Below are positions 1 through 6,606 of a stretch of DNA of 8,360 bases, piece by piece. Below the pieces are notes generated by a model that was given only the letters and a program-made list of their open reading frames with translations, had not been told where the DNA came from and did not search any database. Source of the stretch: Salibacteraceae bacterium (GTDB lineage Bacteria; Bacteroidota; Bacteroidia; Flavobacteriales_G; Salibacteraceae). Made by a program: the position numbers and the translations under genes. Numbering within the stretch: the first letter of the stretch is position 1; each line of letters opens with the position of its first letter. The DNA lies in contig JALRDM010000260.1 of assembly GCA_023262195.1 (NCBI GenBank), forward strand, positions 1 to 8,360. The letters are read 5' to 3'.

Positions 1-201
1 CAAACCACCTATTTCTCTACGAGTAGTATCAATAACATGCCCATAGTGCGTTTTGATGGTGGCAATGATGAAATGGCCATACCAGTTGAAGGTCTAGTAG
101 TCATTATTGGAATTGATCGAATTCTGGGTATGTTCCGTACTATGGTCAACGTGATCGATGACCTTACCGCCACTGTGATCTTCAACAAATGGTTTAGGTG
201 A
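1..201 (+). CDS. Dicarboxylate/amino acid:cation symporter (DAACS/SDF family), C-terminal end only
   Basis: The reading frame is open from the window edge to TGA at 199-201 and gives the last 66 residues of a membrane symporter. These residues match the family's final segments: a Pro-Val-Glu-Gly-Leu loop (HP2/TM8 junction), then 'GIDRILGMFRTMVNV' and 'DDLTATVIFNKW'. In the family (GltP, DctA, archaeal GltPh) this helix carries the Arg, Thr and Asn that hold substrate and sodium. Here the Arg-Thr and the Asn of 'RTMVNV' are present, as is the first Asp of 'IDRIL'. The second family Asp, which in GltPh contacts the substrate amino group (D394 in my recalled numbering), aligns with Gly in 'ILGMF'. 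That loss is shared with C4-dicarboxylate carriers such as DctA, so an organic-acid substrate is possible, but this is inference from one helix. The gene is convergent with the next one, with a 6-base gap. Confidence 0.85.
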   Translation, partial: QTTYFSTSSINNMPIVRFDGGNDEMAIPVEGLVVIIGIDRILGMFRTMVNVIDDLTATVIFNKWFR

Positions 202-207
202 TCAATC

Positions 208-1206
208 CTAATTCAAATCAAGGTCAAACTCTGTATTGACAAGCATATTGATGTCCTTATTGCGAACCGCATAGTTAAACCCGCTGTATACGCTATATCC
301 ACCGACATCACCTTTTTTATTCATTGCAATAAATCCCACCTGTAAGTTGGATGTGTCTTTGTGTGTTTTTATAATACGTTTCACCGCCATTTCACACGCT
401 TTTTCTGGGTGATGACCTTGACGCATAAGTTCCACAATAATGCTACTACCCGCGATACGAATGACGGCTTCACCTAAACCAGTAGCGCAAGCGGCACCAA
501 CTTCGTTATCGACAAATAATCCTGCGCCAATAATTGGTGAGTCCCCTACCCTTCCAGGCAATTTATAAGCCCAGCCACTGGTGGTGCAAGCTCCTGACAA
601 ATTTCCTTCTTTGTCCATTGCAAGCATGCCAATCGTATCGTGATTTTCATGATTGATTGGCGGTCTATCAGGGTTTTGTCCTTCTTGCCATTTCATCCAA
701 AGCCGCTTAGTGCCATGGGTGAGTAACTCGGTTTCCACAAATCCTTTTTCTAACGCAAATTGCTTGGCTCCAGCACCAACCAGCATTACGTGTGGCGTCT
801 CTTCCATAACTTTTCGAGCCACGGAAATTGGGTTCTCAATATCTTGGAGATAGGCGACTGCACCACATTGGTGTTTATGATTCATGATGCAAGCATCAAG
901 CGTGACATTACCGTCACGATCTGGCAAACCACCAATACCAACGCTCAAATTATTTGGGTCAGACTCAGTGACCCTCACTCCTGTTTCTACCGCATCAAGC
1001 GCAGATCCGCCTTCAATCAACTGCTTCCATGCAGCCTCATTAGCGACCATGCCGTGTTCCCAAGTCGAAATGACTATTGGTTTTTCCAACGTTGGGTTAT
1101 CGCTATCACCTCGTGGATTTATTTCGCTTGCGTTACTCACAGATCTTGGCAGAATCATACCCAAACCAGCGGCTGCAGATAGATTAAAAAATGTTCTTCT
1201 TTTCAT
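208..1206 (-). CDS. N4-(beta-N-acetylglucosaminyl)-L-asparaginase (Ntn-hydrolase, asparaginase 2 family), exported
   Basis: Family enzymes cleave the GlcNAc-Asn bond of glycoprotein fragments, or act as isoaspartyl peptidase/asparaginase, after autoprocessing at a Thr. The protein has 332 residues, normal for the family. The nucleophile is T191 in 'HDTIGM', which would become the N-terminus of the beta chain. Other expected residues are W49 in 'ISTWEHG', T209 in 'CTTSG', R219 and D222 in 'GRVGDSP' (contacts to the aspartate part of the substrate), and T242-G243 in 'ATGLGE'. The order matches the Flavobacterium (Elizabethkingia) enzyme and favours glycosylasparaginase over plant-type asparaginase. 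The N-terminus has 'KRRTFFN' followed by a short hydrophobic stretch to about residue 25, a Tat-like leader, so export is likely. The start is the first ATG before the leader. The neighbours are a symporter and a divergent small gene, with no clear operon partner. Confidence 0.93.
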   Translation of the reverse strand: MKRRTFFNLSAAAGLGMILPRSVSNASEINPRGDSDNPTLEKPIVISTWEHGMVANEAAWKQLIEGGSALDAVETGVRVTESDPNNLSVGIGGLPDRDGNVTLDACIMNHKHQCGAVAYLQDIENPISVARKVMEETPHVMLVGAGAKQFALEKGFVETELLTHGTKRLWMKWQEGQNPDRPPINHENHDTIGMLAMDKEGNLSGACTTSGWAYKLPGRVGDSPIIGAGLFVDNEVGAACATGLGEAVIRIAGSSIIVELMRQGHHPEKACEMAVKRIIKTHKDTSNLQVGFIAMNKKGDVGGYSVYSGFNYAVRNKDINMLVNTEFDLDLN

Positions 1207-1272
1207 ATGCTTAACTCAGATGACCAATCTAACATAAATGATGGATTCTTAAATAACCTACCTTAATTCCTG

Positions 1273-1497
1273 ATGAATAAGTTCTTCTCTCATCCCATCT
1301 TTTATGGCGTACTCAGCGGATCAGTATATGTGGGAATGGAGTACCTATTTGAATTAAAATCTGAAGGACCATACCCTTTGAAAAAGGCACTACTAAGCTT
1401 TGTAGTAATGGGAGGCCTTTTTACAGTGCTAGGTTACTACAACCAGTATCAAAAGCGAAAGAAGGACGAAAAAGAGCGGAACAGCGAAGCAAAATAA
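1273..1497 (+). CDS. Small membrane protein of unknown function (74 aa)
   Basis: I do not recognise this family. The protein has two hydrophobic stretches, roughly residues 9-27 (Gly/Tyr/Val-rich, moderate) and 38-55 (stronger, with 'VVMGGLFTVLGYY'). They are joined by a short charged loop with 'KSEGPYP'. The tail from residue 60 onward is strongly charged (KRKKDEKER) and probably cytosolic. This looks like a two-helix inner-membrane protein with both ends on the cytosolic side. The gene is transcribed away from the glycosylasparaginase across a 66-base divergent gap in which I see no convincing promoter or ribosome-binding motif. It ends 31 bases before the end of the convergent TPR gene, with no obvious hairpin terminator between them. 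It is called real because the composition is membrane-like throughout and the space has no better opposite-strand gene. Confidence 0.72.
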   Translation: MNKFFSHPIFYGVLSGSVYVGMEYLFELKSEGPYPLKKALLSFVVMGGLFTVLGYYNQYQKRKKDEKERNSEAK

Positions 1498-1528
1498 GCT
1501 ATCCAAGAATCCTAGTTTCAGGCCCTCA

Positions 1529-2533
1529 TCAATCCACCTCATCCAGCCACATGAAAAACTCTTGCAGCTCTTGTGTGTGTTCACTGACCCAAGCTCGAGC
1601 TTCTTCACTGATCGGCTGGGAAGTATAGTTTGCAAAAGCTTCCAAATGTTCACTATTACCAATTTTCGAGAATAAGGGTATATAATACTGGGTGTAGAAA
1701 TCATCTCTATTGCCTAAATCAAAGTCAGCTAAGGCTGTGAAAAGTTGTATGGCCCGAGACTGGTTTATTAGTCGAATATCGTTCAGACTGTCTTGCATTA
1801 CTGCCGCCTCAATACTCGATAGTAACATCTCTGTGCCAAGAACTGTCTCATTACCACGGCCACTACCAACGTTGAGGGTAATCACATCATCTTCTATGGA
1901 CACCCCTTGACTCCACAATCCTTCAATGGTAGTTGATGCCTTTTCCGCCAATTCGCTTTGTGGCATTAAGAGCAAGTAAAAATACAAGGGGAGCAAGGCC
2001 TCAAATCTCTTGCCTTGCATCAATTTCATACTTGCTAGTGCATGATGACTATTGGCGTGGTCTAGTCGATTTTTAATTGAATTTTCAAATGCACTGGCGG
2101 CATTCTCATAATCGCCAATACCATTGTATGTAACACCCAGATTGAACCAGAGTAGATAATAATCACCAAACCGTTTAATTGACTTTTTATACGTCTTTAT
2201 GGCCTTCTTAGTATTGCCCTGATTATCATGTATAGTGCCGATGAGCATTACAGCCTGCACCCCACTTTCACTTTCTTCTTTACTTGCCTCCTTGGCATAA
2301 TTCAGCGCCTCTTTATTATTACCTAATTGATAATAAGCCATCGCCACCTCATGATTGATGAATCCATCTTTCGGTTTAATTTCCAATGCCTTTTTATATT
2401 CGATCAGGGCCAACTCATAGCGCTCTTCATCATAGAGCACCATGCCTCGTGTCATGATCGAATTGAGCAACGAGTCTTGGGCCTTTAAAACCATTGGACA
2501 CAACACAACAAAAAGAATCGCCAATCGCACCAT
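1529..2533 (-). CDS. Secreted tetratricopeptide-repeat (TPR) protein
   Basis: The N-terminus is a standard signal peptide: hydrophobic residues 4-16, then 'LKAQD', with likely cleavage after Ala18, so the protein is periplasmic or surface-associated. About five TPR-like helical hairpins follow. Roughly they cover 24-57 ('YDEERYELALIEYKKALEI'), 58-91 ('AMAYYQLGNNKEALNYA'), 92-125 ('GTIHDNQGNTKKAIKTYKKS'), 126-159 ('GVTYNGIGDYENAASAFENS') and a weaker one at 160-193. The C-terminal part, about 206-334, is not TPR-like; I recognise no catalytic motif in it. TPR arrays bind protein partners, and the partner here is unknown. The ATG lies 3 bases after the pepD stop, so the gene is very likely co-transcribed and perhaps translationally coupled with pepD. 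Nothing in the sequence shows a functional link to peptide breakdown. Confidence 0.85.
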   Translation of the reverse strand: MVRLAILFVVLCPMVLKAQDSLLNSIMTRGMVLYDEERYELALIEYKKALEIKPKDGFINHEVAMAYYQLGNNKEALNYAKEASKEESESGVQAVMLIGTIHDNQGNTKKAIKTYKKSIKRFGDYYLLWFNLGVTYNGIGDYENAASAFENSIKNRLDHANSHHALASMKLMQGKRFEALLPLYFYLLLMPQSELAEKASTTIEGLWSQGVSIEDDVITLNVGSGRGNETVLGTEMLLSSIEAAVMQDSLNDIRLINQSRAIQLFTALADFDLGNRDDFYTQYYIPLFSKIGNSEHLEAFANYTSQPISEEARAWVSEHTQELQEFFMWLDEVD

Positions 2534-2536
2534 ATC

Positions 2537-4000
2537 CTAGTTGCGTTCTGGGATTTGTTTCAGTGTTTCAATGAGCAGCTTCCAATATTTATGTACCGAA
2601 CTAATCTGACAGCGTTCGTCTGGAGAATGTGCCCCTTTGATGTTTGGACCAAATGAAATCATTTCCATATCTGGGTAATTGGTTCCAAGAATACCACACT
2701 CAAGACCAGCATGGCAGGCCATAACGTGTGGCTCATCATTGAAGAGATTACGATAAATCTCGGCCATAGTGGTAACGATTGCTGCACCTGGCTTAGGAGT
2801 CCAACCGGGATAATCACCAGAAAAATCAACACTCGCATCAATTTGCGCGAACACATTTTGAATCATCTGGACCTCATCCATTTTTTCGCTATCGAACGAG
2901 CTTCGAGTCAGGCATTGTACGCTATATGCTCCATCCTTAATGAGCACTCGAGCTAGATTATTTGAAGTCTGCACCAAACCATCAATATCTGGACTCATCC
3001 TGTATATCCCGACAGGGCAAGCGTAGATAGCTCGAAGCAAGTTTTGCGCATCCTGATCAGACAGAACTGAGTCAAATGCATCGGAGGTTTTGAGACTAAC
3101 CATCAACTCTGGATCGGTGGTTGCGTGCTCTGCTTTCAACGTTTCGAAAAGCGATGCAACTTGATTCTTCATCGCTTCTGACTTTGCACTTGAAACACAT
3201 ATCTGAGCAACGGACTCACGCGGAATGGCATTTCTCAAGCTTCCACCATCGATGGAGTGAACCTTAATGCCACACGATTCGTGCAATGACCATAAAATTC
3301 TGTTCATGAGCTTATTGGCATTGCCTCGTCCACGATGAATATCCATACCACTGTGACCACCGGTTAGGCCATTTACGGTCAATGTGAAAAACGCGTGATC
3401 TGCACCTACAGGTTCAACAGTATATGCTCCTGAAGCTGTAACATCAATACCTCCCGCACATCCAATGGTGAGTTCATCGTCATCTTCTGTGTCGAGATTA
3501 AGCATGATTTCACCCTCGAGCAAGCCGCCTTTGAGGCCCATTGCTCCTGTCATTCCTGTTTCCTCGTCAATGGTAAACAACGCTTCAATCGCAGGGTGGG
3601 CAATATCGTTTGAACTCAATATAGCCATAATCGATGCGACCCCAATTCCATTGTCGGCACCAAGTGTGGTGCCCTCAGCCTTAACCCAATCACCATCCAC
3701 ATACATTTTTATTCCTTCAGAATCAAAGTCAAAATCTATATCCGCATTCTTTTGATGCACCATATCGATGTGGCTTTGCATCACGATGGTCTTCCTCGTC
3801 TCCATGCCTGTAGTAGCAGGTTTTTTGATAATAATGTTACCCACCTCATCCACGTACGTAGGTAATCCAAGCGATTCTCCAAAGGATCGTATGAAATCTA
3901 TTACTCGCTCTTCTTTTTTACTTGGTCTTGGTACCGCATTTAAATCAGCGAAATGATTCCACATAGACCGTGGTTCAAGACGTCTTAATTCGTCACTCAT
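2537..4000 (-). CDS. pepD: Aminoacyl-histidine dipeptidase (PepD, M20 metallopeptidase)
   Basis: This cytosolic zinc dipeptidase hydrolyses Xaa-His dipeptides such as carnosine, and other dipeptides. Its 487 residues match E. coli PepD. Metal and catalytic residues are all visible: H77 and D79 in 'SHIDMV', D116 in 'LGADNG' (bridging), E146-E147 in 'DEETG' (general base and ligand), D170 in 'NLDTED', and H458 in 'GAHSPDE'. The insert or lid domain carries H216 in 'GGHSGMD' and 'RGRGNANK', with the usual substrate-side residues. There is no leader, so it is cytosolic. The ATG opens at 'MSDELRRLEP', directly before the conserved 'WNHFADLNAVPRPS' region. It sits 47 bases after a small membrane-protein gene and 3 bases before the TPR gene, in the middle of a probable same-strand operon. 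The intact state of every catalytic residue argues for a functional enzyme. Confidence 0.97.
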   Translation of the reverse strand: MSDELRRLEPRSMWNHFADLNAVPRPSKKEERVIDFIRSFGESLGLPTYVDEVGNIIIKKPATTGMETRKTIVMQSHIDMVHQKNADIDFDFDSEGIKMYVDGDWVKAEGTTLGADNGIGVASIMAILSSNDIAHPAIEALFTIDEETGMTGAMGLKGGLLEGEIMLNLDTEDDDELTIGCAGGIDVTASGAYTVEPVGADHAFFTLTVNGLTGGHSGMDIHRGRGNANKLMNRILWSLHESCGIKVHSIDGGSLRNAIPRESVAQICVSSAKSEAMKNQVASLFETLKAEHATTDPELMVSLKTSDAFDSVLSDQDAQNLLRAIYACPVGIYRMSPDIDGLVQTSNNLARVLIKDGAYSVQCLTRSSFDSEKMDEVQMIQNVFAQIDASVDFSGDYPGWTPKPGAAIVTTMAEIYRNLFNDEPHVMACHAGLECGILGTNYPDMEMISFGPNIKGAHSPDERCQISSVHKYWKLLIETLKQIPERN

Positions 4001-4047
4001 AGTTTAATACTTTAATTAAAACAACAACCGGAGCGCAATGTTAGTGC

Positions 4048-4269
4048 TTACGCATCAAGAAACAACATAGCTACCTGAATCAAGAAGCCAAGAGTGAAGA
4101 GTACCGCACCAATCACTAAGGCTTGCTGTCTTGTTTCGTTGCGATCGATGAGGCGGGTAACCAATGGTGCTGAGATTTTTGTGGCAATGAAGTTACGAAT
4201 GTGTTTGAAAAAGATTAGAAATACTGTATATACTGTAAAAGCTATTCCTAAGACCAGTACGAATTGCAT
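4048..4269 (-). CDS. Small two-helix membrane protein of unknown function (73 aa)
   Basis: This is an unrecognised family. The protein is almost entirely two transmembrane helices, about residues 2-21 ('FVLVLGIAFTVYTVFLIFF') and 49-70 ('LVIGAVLFTLGFLIQVAMLF'). A 27-residue polar, net-basic loop joins them, containing 'KHIRNF' and 'DRNETRQQ'. The positive-inside rule would place the loop in the cytosol. It begins 14 bases after the end of the wrecked gene at 4284-4497, which shows the same helix-loop-helix plan and length. The two may therefore be distant duplicates or partner subunits, but I cannot align them convincingly. It ends 47 bases before pepD on the same strand. The intact frame next to a wrecked neighbour suggests this one is still maintained. 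Confidence 0.75.
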   Translation of the reverse strand: MQFVLVLGIAFTVYTVFLIFFKHIRNFIATKISAPLVTRLIDRNETRQQALVIGAVLFTLGFLIQVAMLFLDA

Positions 4270-4283
4270 GAATTCTTCTGGAG

Positions 4284-4497
4284 TTAAGCCACTATCAAGC
4301 CGGTAACTATATCATATGCGCCAAGGAAGAATGCATAACCAAGAATTACCATCATCAATAATGTGATAGGTAGTTCGGTGAAATCGCTTTAAGCCCTCTT
4401 CAAATCGCTCCAGCGCGGCTTTACCGGGGAACTCAGGAGCAGCAAACTAAAATGAAAGAAACTGAAATGTAATACCAATAAGCGCAATCTATTTCAT
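4284..4497 (-). pseudogene. Decayed small membrane-protein gene (two stops and a frameshift)
   Basis: Read from the ATG at 4497-4495, the frame gives 'MK', TAG (4491-4489), 'IALIGITFQFLSF', TAG (4449-4447), then 'FAAPEFPGKAALERFEEGLK'. It then needs a one-base shift near 4383-4386, after which it continues as 'DFTELPITLL', 'MMVILGYAFFLGAYD' and 'IVTGLIVA' to TAA at 4286-4284. The repaired product would be about 70 residues. It would have a hydrophobic N-terminal helix, an amphipathic loop with 'APEF' and 'ERFEEGL', and a C-terminal membrane helix. The ATG overlaps the FkbM stop codon (ATGA), typical of a translationally coupled gene, which supports the start and the claim that this was once a real gene. 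The family is not recognised. Other explanations are assembly errors, or short independent ORFs of no meaning. Three separate lesions make a single sequencing error unlikely. Confidence 0.65.
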
Positions 4498-5297
4498 AGC
4501 ATGGCTTGAATTTGTTCTTTCACCGCAATTGTATTCGGACCAATGGTTTTGTGCACATATCCTGCATCGGTTAGTTCATTCAAGAGTAATGCTTTGTCGT
4601 GATCTTCCAAGTGAAATTCTTCGAATGCTATAGCCAATGGTTGAGGTTGTGCATTTAGGAAGAGCCTTACTACCTCAGCGTCATAACCCTCTGCATCTAT
4701 CATTAGCAAATCAATTTTCTTCAGGTTATTACGATCAATTAAAGACTGCGCATTAGTTGTTTTGACTGTGGTACAATCAATCCAATCTTCTGGACTTTCT
4801 GGCACTTCAATACCAAACTTCGAGGCTCTTCGGTTCACGGTTCCATTTTTAAATAAATCCAGAAGCGAAGTACGATCAAACCGAGCCAAACCAGTTGCCC
4901 AACGCATCTTTGTAAAAGCTATGTTGTACAAATCCATGGCTCCGTTTTCCTTACCTAGAGCTAAGTTTTCAATGACAATGTTGTCGTGTTTTCGGTATAG
5001 CGGTCGAAGCTTGTTTTCAACCAGCCAAGACTGGGGTTCGAGTAACACCCCCGCCCATCGATAGCGCTTAATAAATTTATGCACAGGATCGTGGGTAATA
5101 CCATCATTGGCTCCAATTTGAACTAACTGAAAGTTCGTGGTGGATTTTGAAAATTGATCCAAAAACGCTTCAATTGACCCAGGCCTTGGATTAAAGAAAT
5201 ACCGAATTCCAAAAAGATACATCGCATTGTTTGAGGCACTCAATGATGCCAGTGAAACTTCCCAAACCTCTCTAAAGATCTTTTTAAGTCGGTGCAT
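4494..5297 (-). CDS. FkbM-family SAM-dependent methyltransferase
   Basis: This is a 267-residue class I methyltransferase of the FkbM type, a family that commonly O-methylates sugars or other small molecules. The SAM-binding glycine motif is 'VQIGANDG' (about 59-66). The acidic residue ending strand 2 is E87 in 'LLEPQ'. A second-half motif 'KKIDLLMIDAEGYDAEV' (about 193-209) is the FkbM hallmark, and 'AFEEFHLED' follows at about 224-232. Residues 1-50 form a basic, helical lead-in before the fold, longer than in minimal FkbM proteins. The acceptor cannot be read from sequence. No glycosyltransferase or polysaccharide genes are nearby, so the usual role in surface-glycan decoration is only a guess. 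It is the first gene of the minus-strand run that continues to the TPR gene, and its stop overlaps the start of the wrecked membrane-protein gene by four bases. Confidence 0.9.
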   Translation of the reverse strand: MHRLKKIFREVWEVSLASLSASNNAMYLFGIRYFFNPRPGSIEAFLDQFSKSTTNFQLVQIGANDGITHDPVHKFIKRYRWAGVLLEPQSWLVENKLRPLYRKHDNIVIENLALGKENGAMDLYNIAFTKMRWATGLARFDRTSLLDLFKNGTVNRRASKFGIEVPESPEDWIDCTTVKTTNAQSLIDRNNLKKIDLLMIDAEGYDAEVVRLFLNAQPQPLAIAFEEFHLEDHDKALLLNELTDAGYVHKTIGPNTIAVKEQIQAML

Positions 5298-5331
5298 ACT
5301 ATTCTAGTCTTGTCGTTTAAAAATCCAGTCT

Positions 5332-5362
5332 CGAAATTAAACCAATCGAATGCTTGAGCAAC
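5332..5362 (-). promoter_or_regulatory. Possible Bacteroidota-type promoter for the FkbM-pepD-TPR run
   Basis: On the minus strand, GTTG (5362-5359) and TAATTTCG (5339-5332) are separated by 19 bases. Each differs by one base from the Bacteroidota consensus (TTTG at -33, TAnnTTTG at -7). The implied transcript would start about 30 bases before the FkbM ATG. In AT-rich DNA such matches arise by chance, so this is only a candidate. It is supported mainly by being in the 82-base divergent gap between FkbM and trmN6. Confidence 0.25.
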
Positions 5363-5379
5363 AGGCCTAGATTTGATGT

Positions 5380-6084
5380 GTGAAGCCATTTCGTTTTAAA
5401 CAGTTTGAAGTGATGCAGCATCCAAAGGTTTTTAAGGTTGGAACTGATGCGTGTATACTGGGAGCATTGGCTAGAATTGGTGAGGCCACATCAATTCTAG
5501 ATGTAGGAACAGGGTCAGGAGTAGTTGCACTAATGTGTGCACAACGAAACTCGAAAGCTAAAATACTTGGTGTTGACTCGAATCATTTCTCTGTGGAATT
5601 AGCCACTAAGAACTTCAGCGATTCTATTTTCTCGGATCGCTTGTCATGTCGCAACCTTGACCTGCTTGCGGATGTGTTGCCCCATTTAAAGTTCGATCAT
5701 ATCATTTGCAACCCTCCTTTCTTTGCAAACGGAATTCAAAGCATTAATAACCATAAAGCACAAGCCAGGCATGAGTCAGAAAATGGTCTTAGCCGGTTTC
5801 TGGCGAAATTTCAAAGCCTCTTAACCAACACTGGTAAAATCACAATGATATTGCCTCAAAACCGGATGCAGGAGTGCGCGGAAATGGCACAAATACGGCA
5901 GCTTTTTGCGAGTGCGTTGATCCATATCCGCCCATTCAGCCATCGTCCTCCAAACAGAATAGTTATAGAGCTTGCAAAATCCAATCAAAAATCAGTGGAA
6001 AGAGATTTTACCCTCTATCAATCGGAGCAACTGCTGAGCAAACAAGCTACTTACCTCTTAGAACCGTTTTATCTTCACCTTTAA
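5380..6084 (+). CDS. trmN6: tRNA1(Val) (adenine(37)-N6)-methyltransferase TrmN6
   Basis: This cytosolic SAM-dependent enzyme methylates A37, next to the anticodon of tRNA-Val. The N-terminal signature 'FRFKQFEV...KVGTDACILGA' (residues 4-29) is diagnostic for the YfiC/TrmN6 group. The SAM motif is 'LDVGTGSG' (40-47). The catalytic amine-methyltransferase motif is 'NPPFF' (111-115), followed by 'ARHE' (129-132). The 234-residue length is normal. The start is GTG: an in-frame TGA lies at 5374-5376, so no earlier start is available, and starting here gives the expected 'MKPFRFKQF' beginning. An out-of-frame ATG four bases earlier (5376) opens a seven-codon reading frame that ends at 5399. The gene is divergent from FkbM, and one base separates its stop from the following wrecked sigma-factor gene. 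It is intact. Confidence 0.95.
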   Translation: MKPFRFKQFEVMQHPKVFKVGTDACILGALARIGEATSILDVGTGSGVVALMCAQRNSKAKILGVDSNHFSVELATKNFSDSIFSDRLSCRNLDLLADVLPHLKFDHIICNPPFFANGIQSINNHKAQARHESENGLSRFLAKFQSLLTNTGKITMILPQNRMQECAEMAQIRQLFASALIHIRPFSHRPPNRIVIELAKSNQKSVERDFTLYQSEQLLSKQATYLLEPFYLHL

Positions 6085-6085
6085 A

Positions 6086-6606
6086 ATGGTGAATCAAATG
6101 CTTGACTATGCAGTGACACGGGTGAGAGATCGTGCAGTGACTAAAGATTTAGTGCAAGAAACATTTTTCGTAGCTCTAAGATCTAAGGAATCATATCGAG
6201 TCGAATTGGCAGAAAAAAAAACTGACTCTATTTGATACTGCGCAGTAGAATTCTTTACTACTACAAAAAGAAAAAAGAAGTGCTTGAATCTCAAATGAGC
6301 ACCTCACAGGAGGATGATGAATCTTCCGCTTTTATGGAAAATAGCCAGTGGAATTTGGAGCGCGCCCCTAAAACTTGGGCTCCTGATAAGATGTATGAAT
6401 CAGAAGAGTTTATGAGTGTTTTAAGCGATTGTACTAGGAATTTATCAGAGATGCAGAACGCGGTGTTCACTATGAAATATCTCGATGGTGAGGATTCTGA
6501 CACCATCTGTAAGGCATTAGACATAACATCTTCCAACTACTGGGTTTTAGTGCACAGAGCCAAACTTCAATTAAGAAGGTGCCTTGAAATTAACTGGATG
6601 TCATGA
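6086..6606 (+). pseudogene. Decayed ECF-type RNA polymerase sigma factor gene
   Basis: The first part (6086-6221) encodes sigma region 2: 'DYAVTRVRD', then 'KDLVQETFFVALRSKESYR'. At an A9 run (6213-6221) the frame must shift. It then continues as 'N', TGA (6223-6225), 'LYLILRSRILYYYKKKKE', where the family has a conserved Trp in place of that stop (Lys/Thr-Trp-Leu). From 6226 the frame is open to TGA at 6604-6606. It includes sigma region 4: 'LSEMQNAVFTMKYLDGEDSD' and 'SSNYWVLVHRAKLQLRRC', a helix-turn-helix typical of Bacteroidota sigma factors encoded beside a small anti-sigma gene. The 5' end also looks short: the usual dozen or so residues before 'YAVTRV' are reduced to 'MVNQMLD'. The overlapping frame ends in Lys-Trp just there, so another small loss is possible. 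Full-length product is not expected, although the distal half could be translated alone. Confidence 0.85.

Noticed and set aside
653..1237. Three plus-strand reading frames (653-853, 760-1182, 884-1237) over the glycosylasparaginase
   Set aside because: They lie opposite a gene with complete catalytic motifs and show no protein-like motifs of their own.
1498..1528. Terminator between the convergent 74-residue gene and the TPR gene
   Set aside because: I could not find a stable inverted repeat followed by a T run on either strand.
1429..1704. A 91-codon minus-strand frame between the 74-residue gene and the TPR gene
   Set aside because: It overlaps both genes out of frame. Its hydrophobic end is just the antisense of the charged Lys/Glu tail of the plus-strand protein.
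4010..4020. Short AT palindrome TTTAATTAAA before pepD considered as an operator
   Set aside because: A 10-base AT-only palindrome is expected by chance in this composition and there is no second copy nearby.
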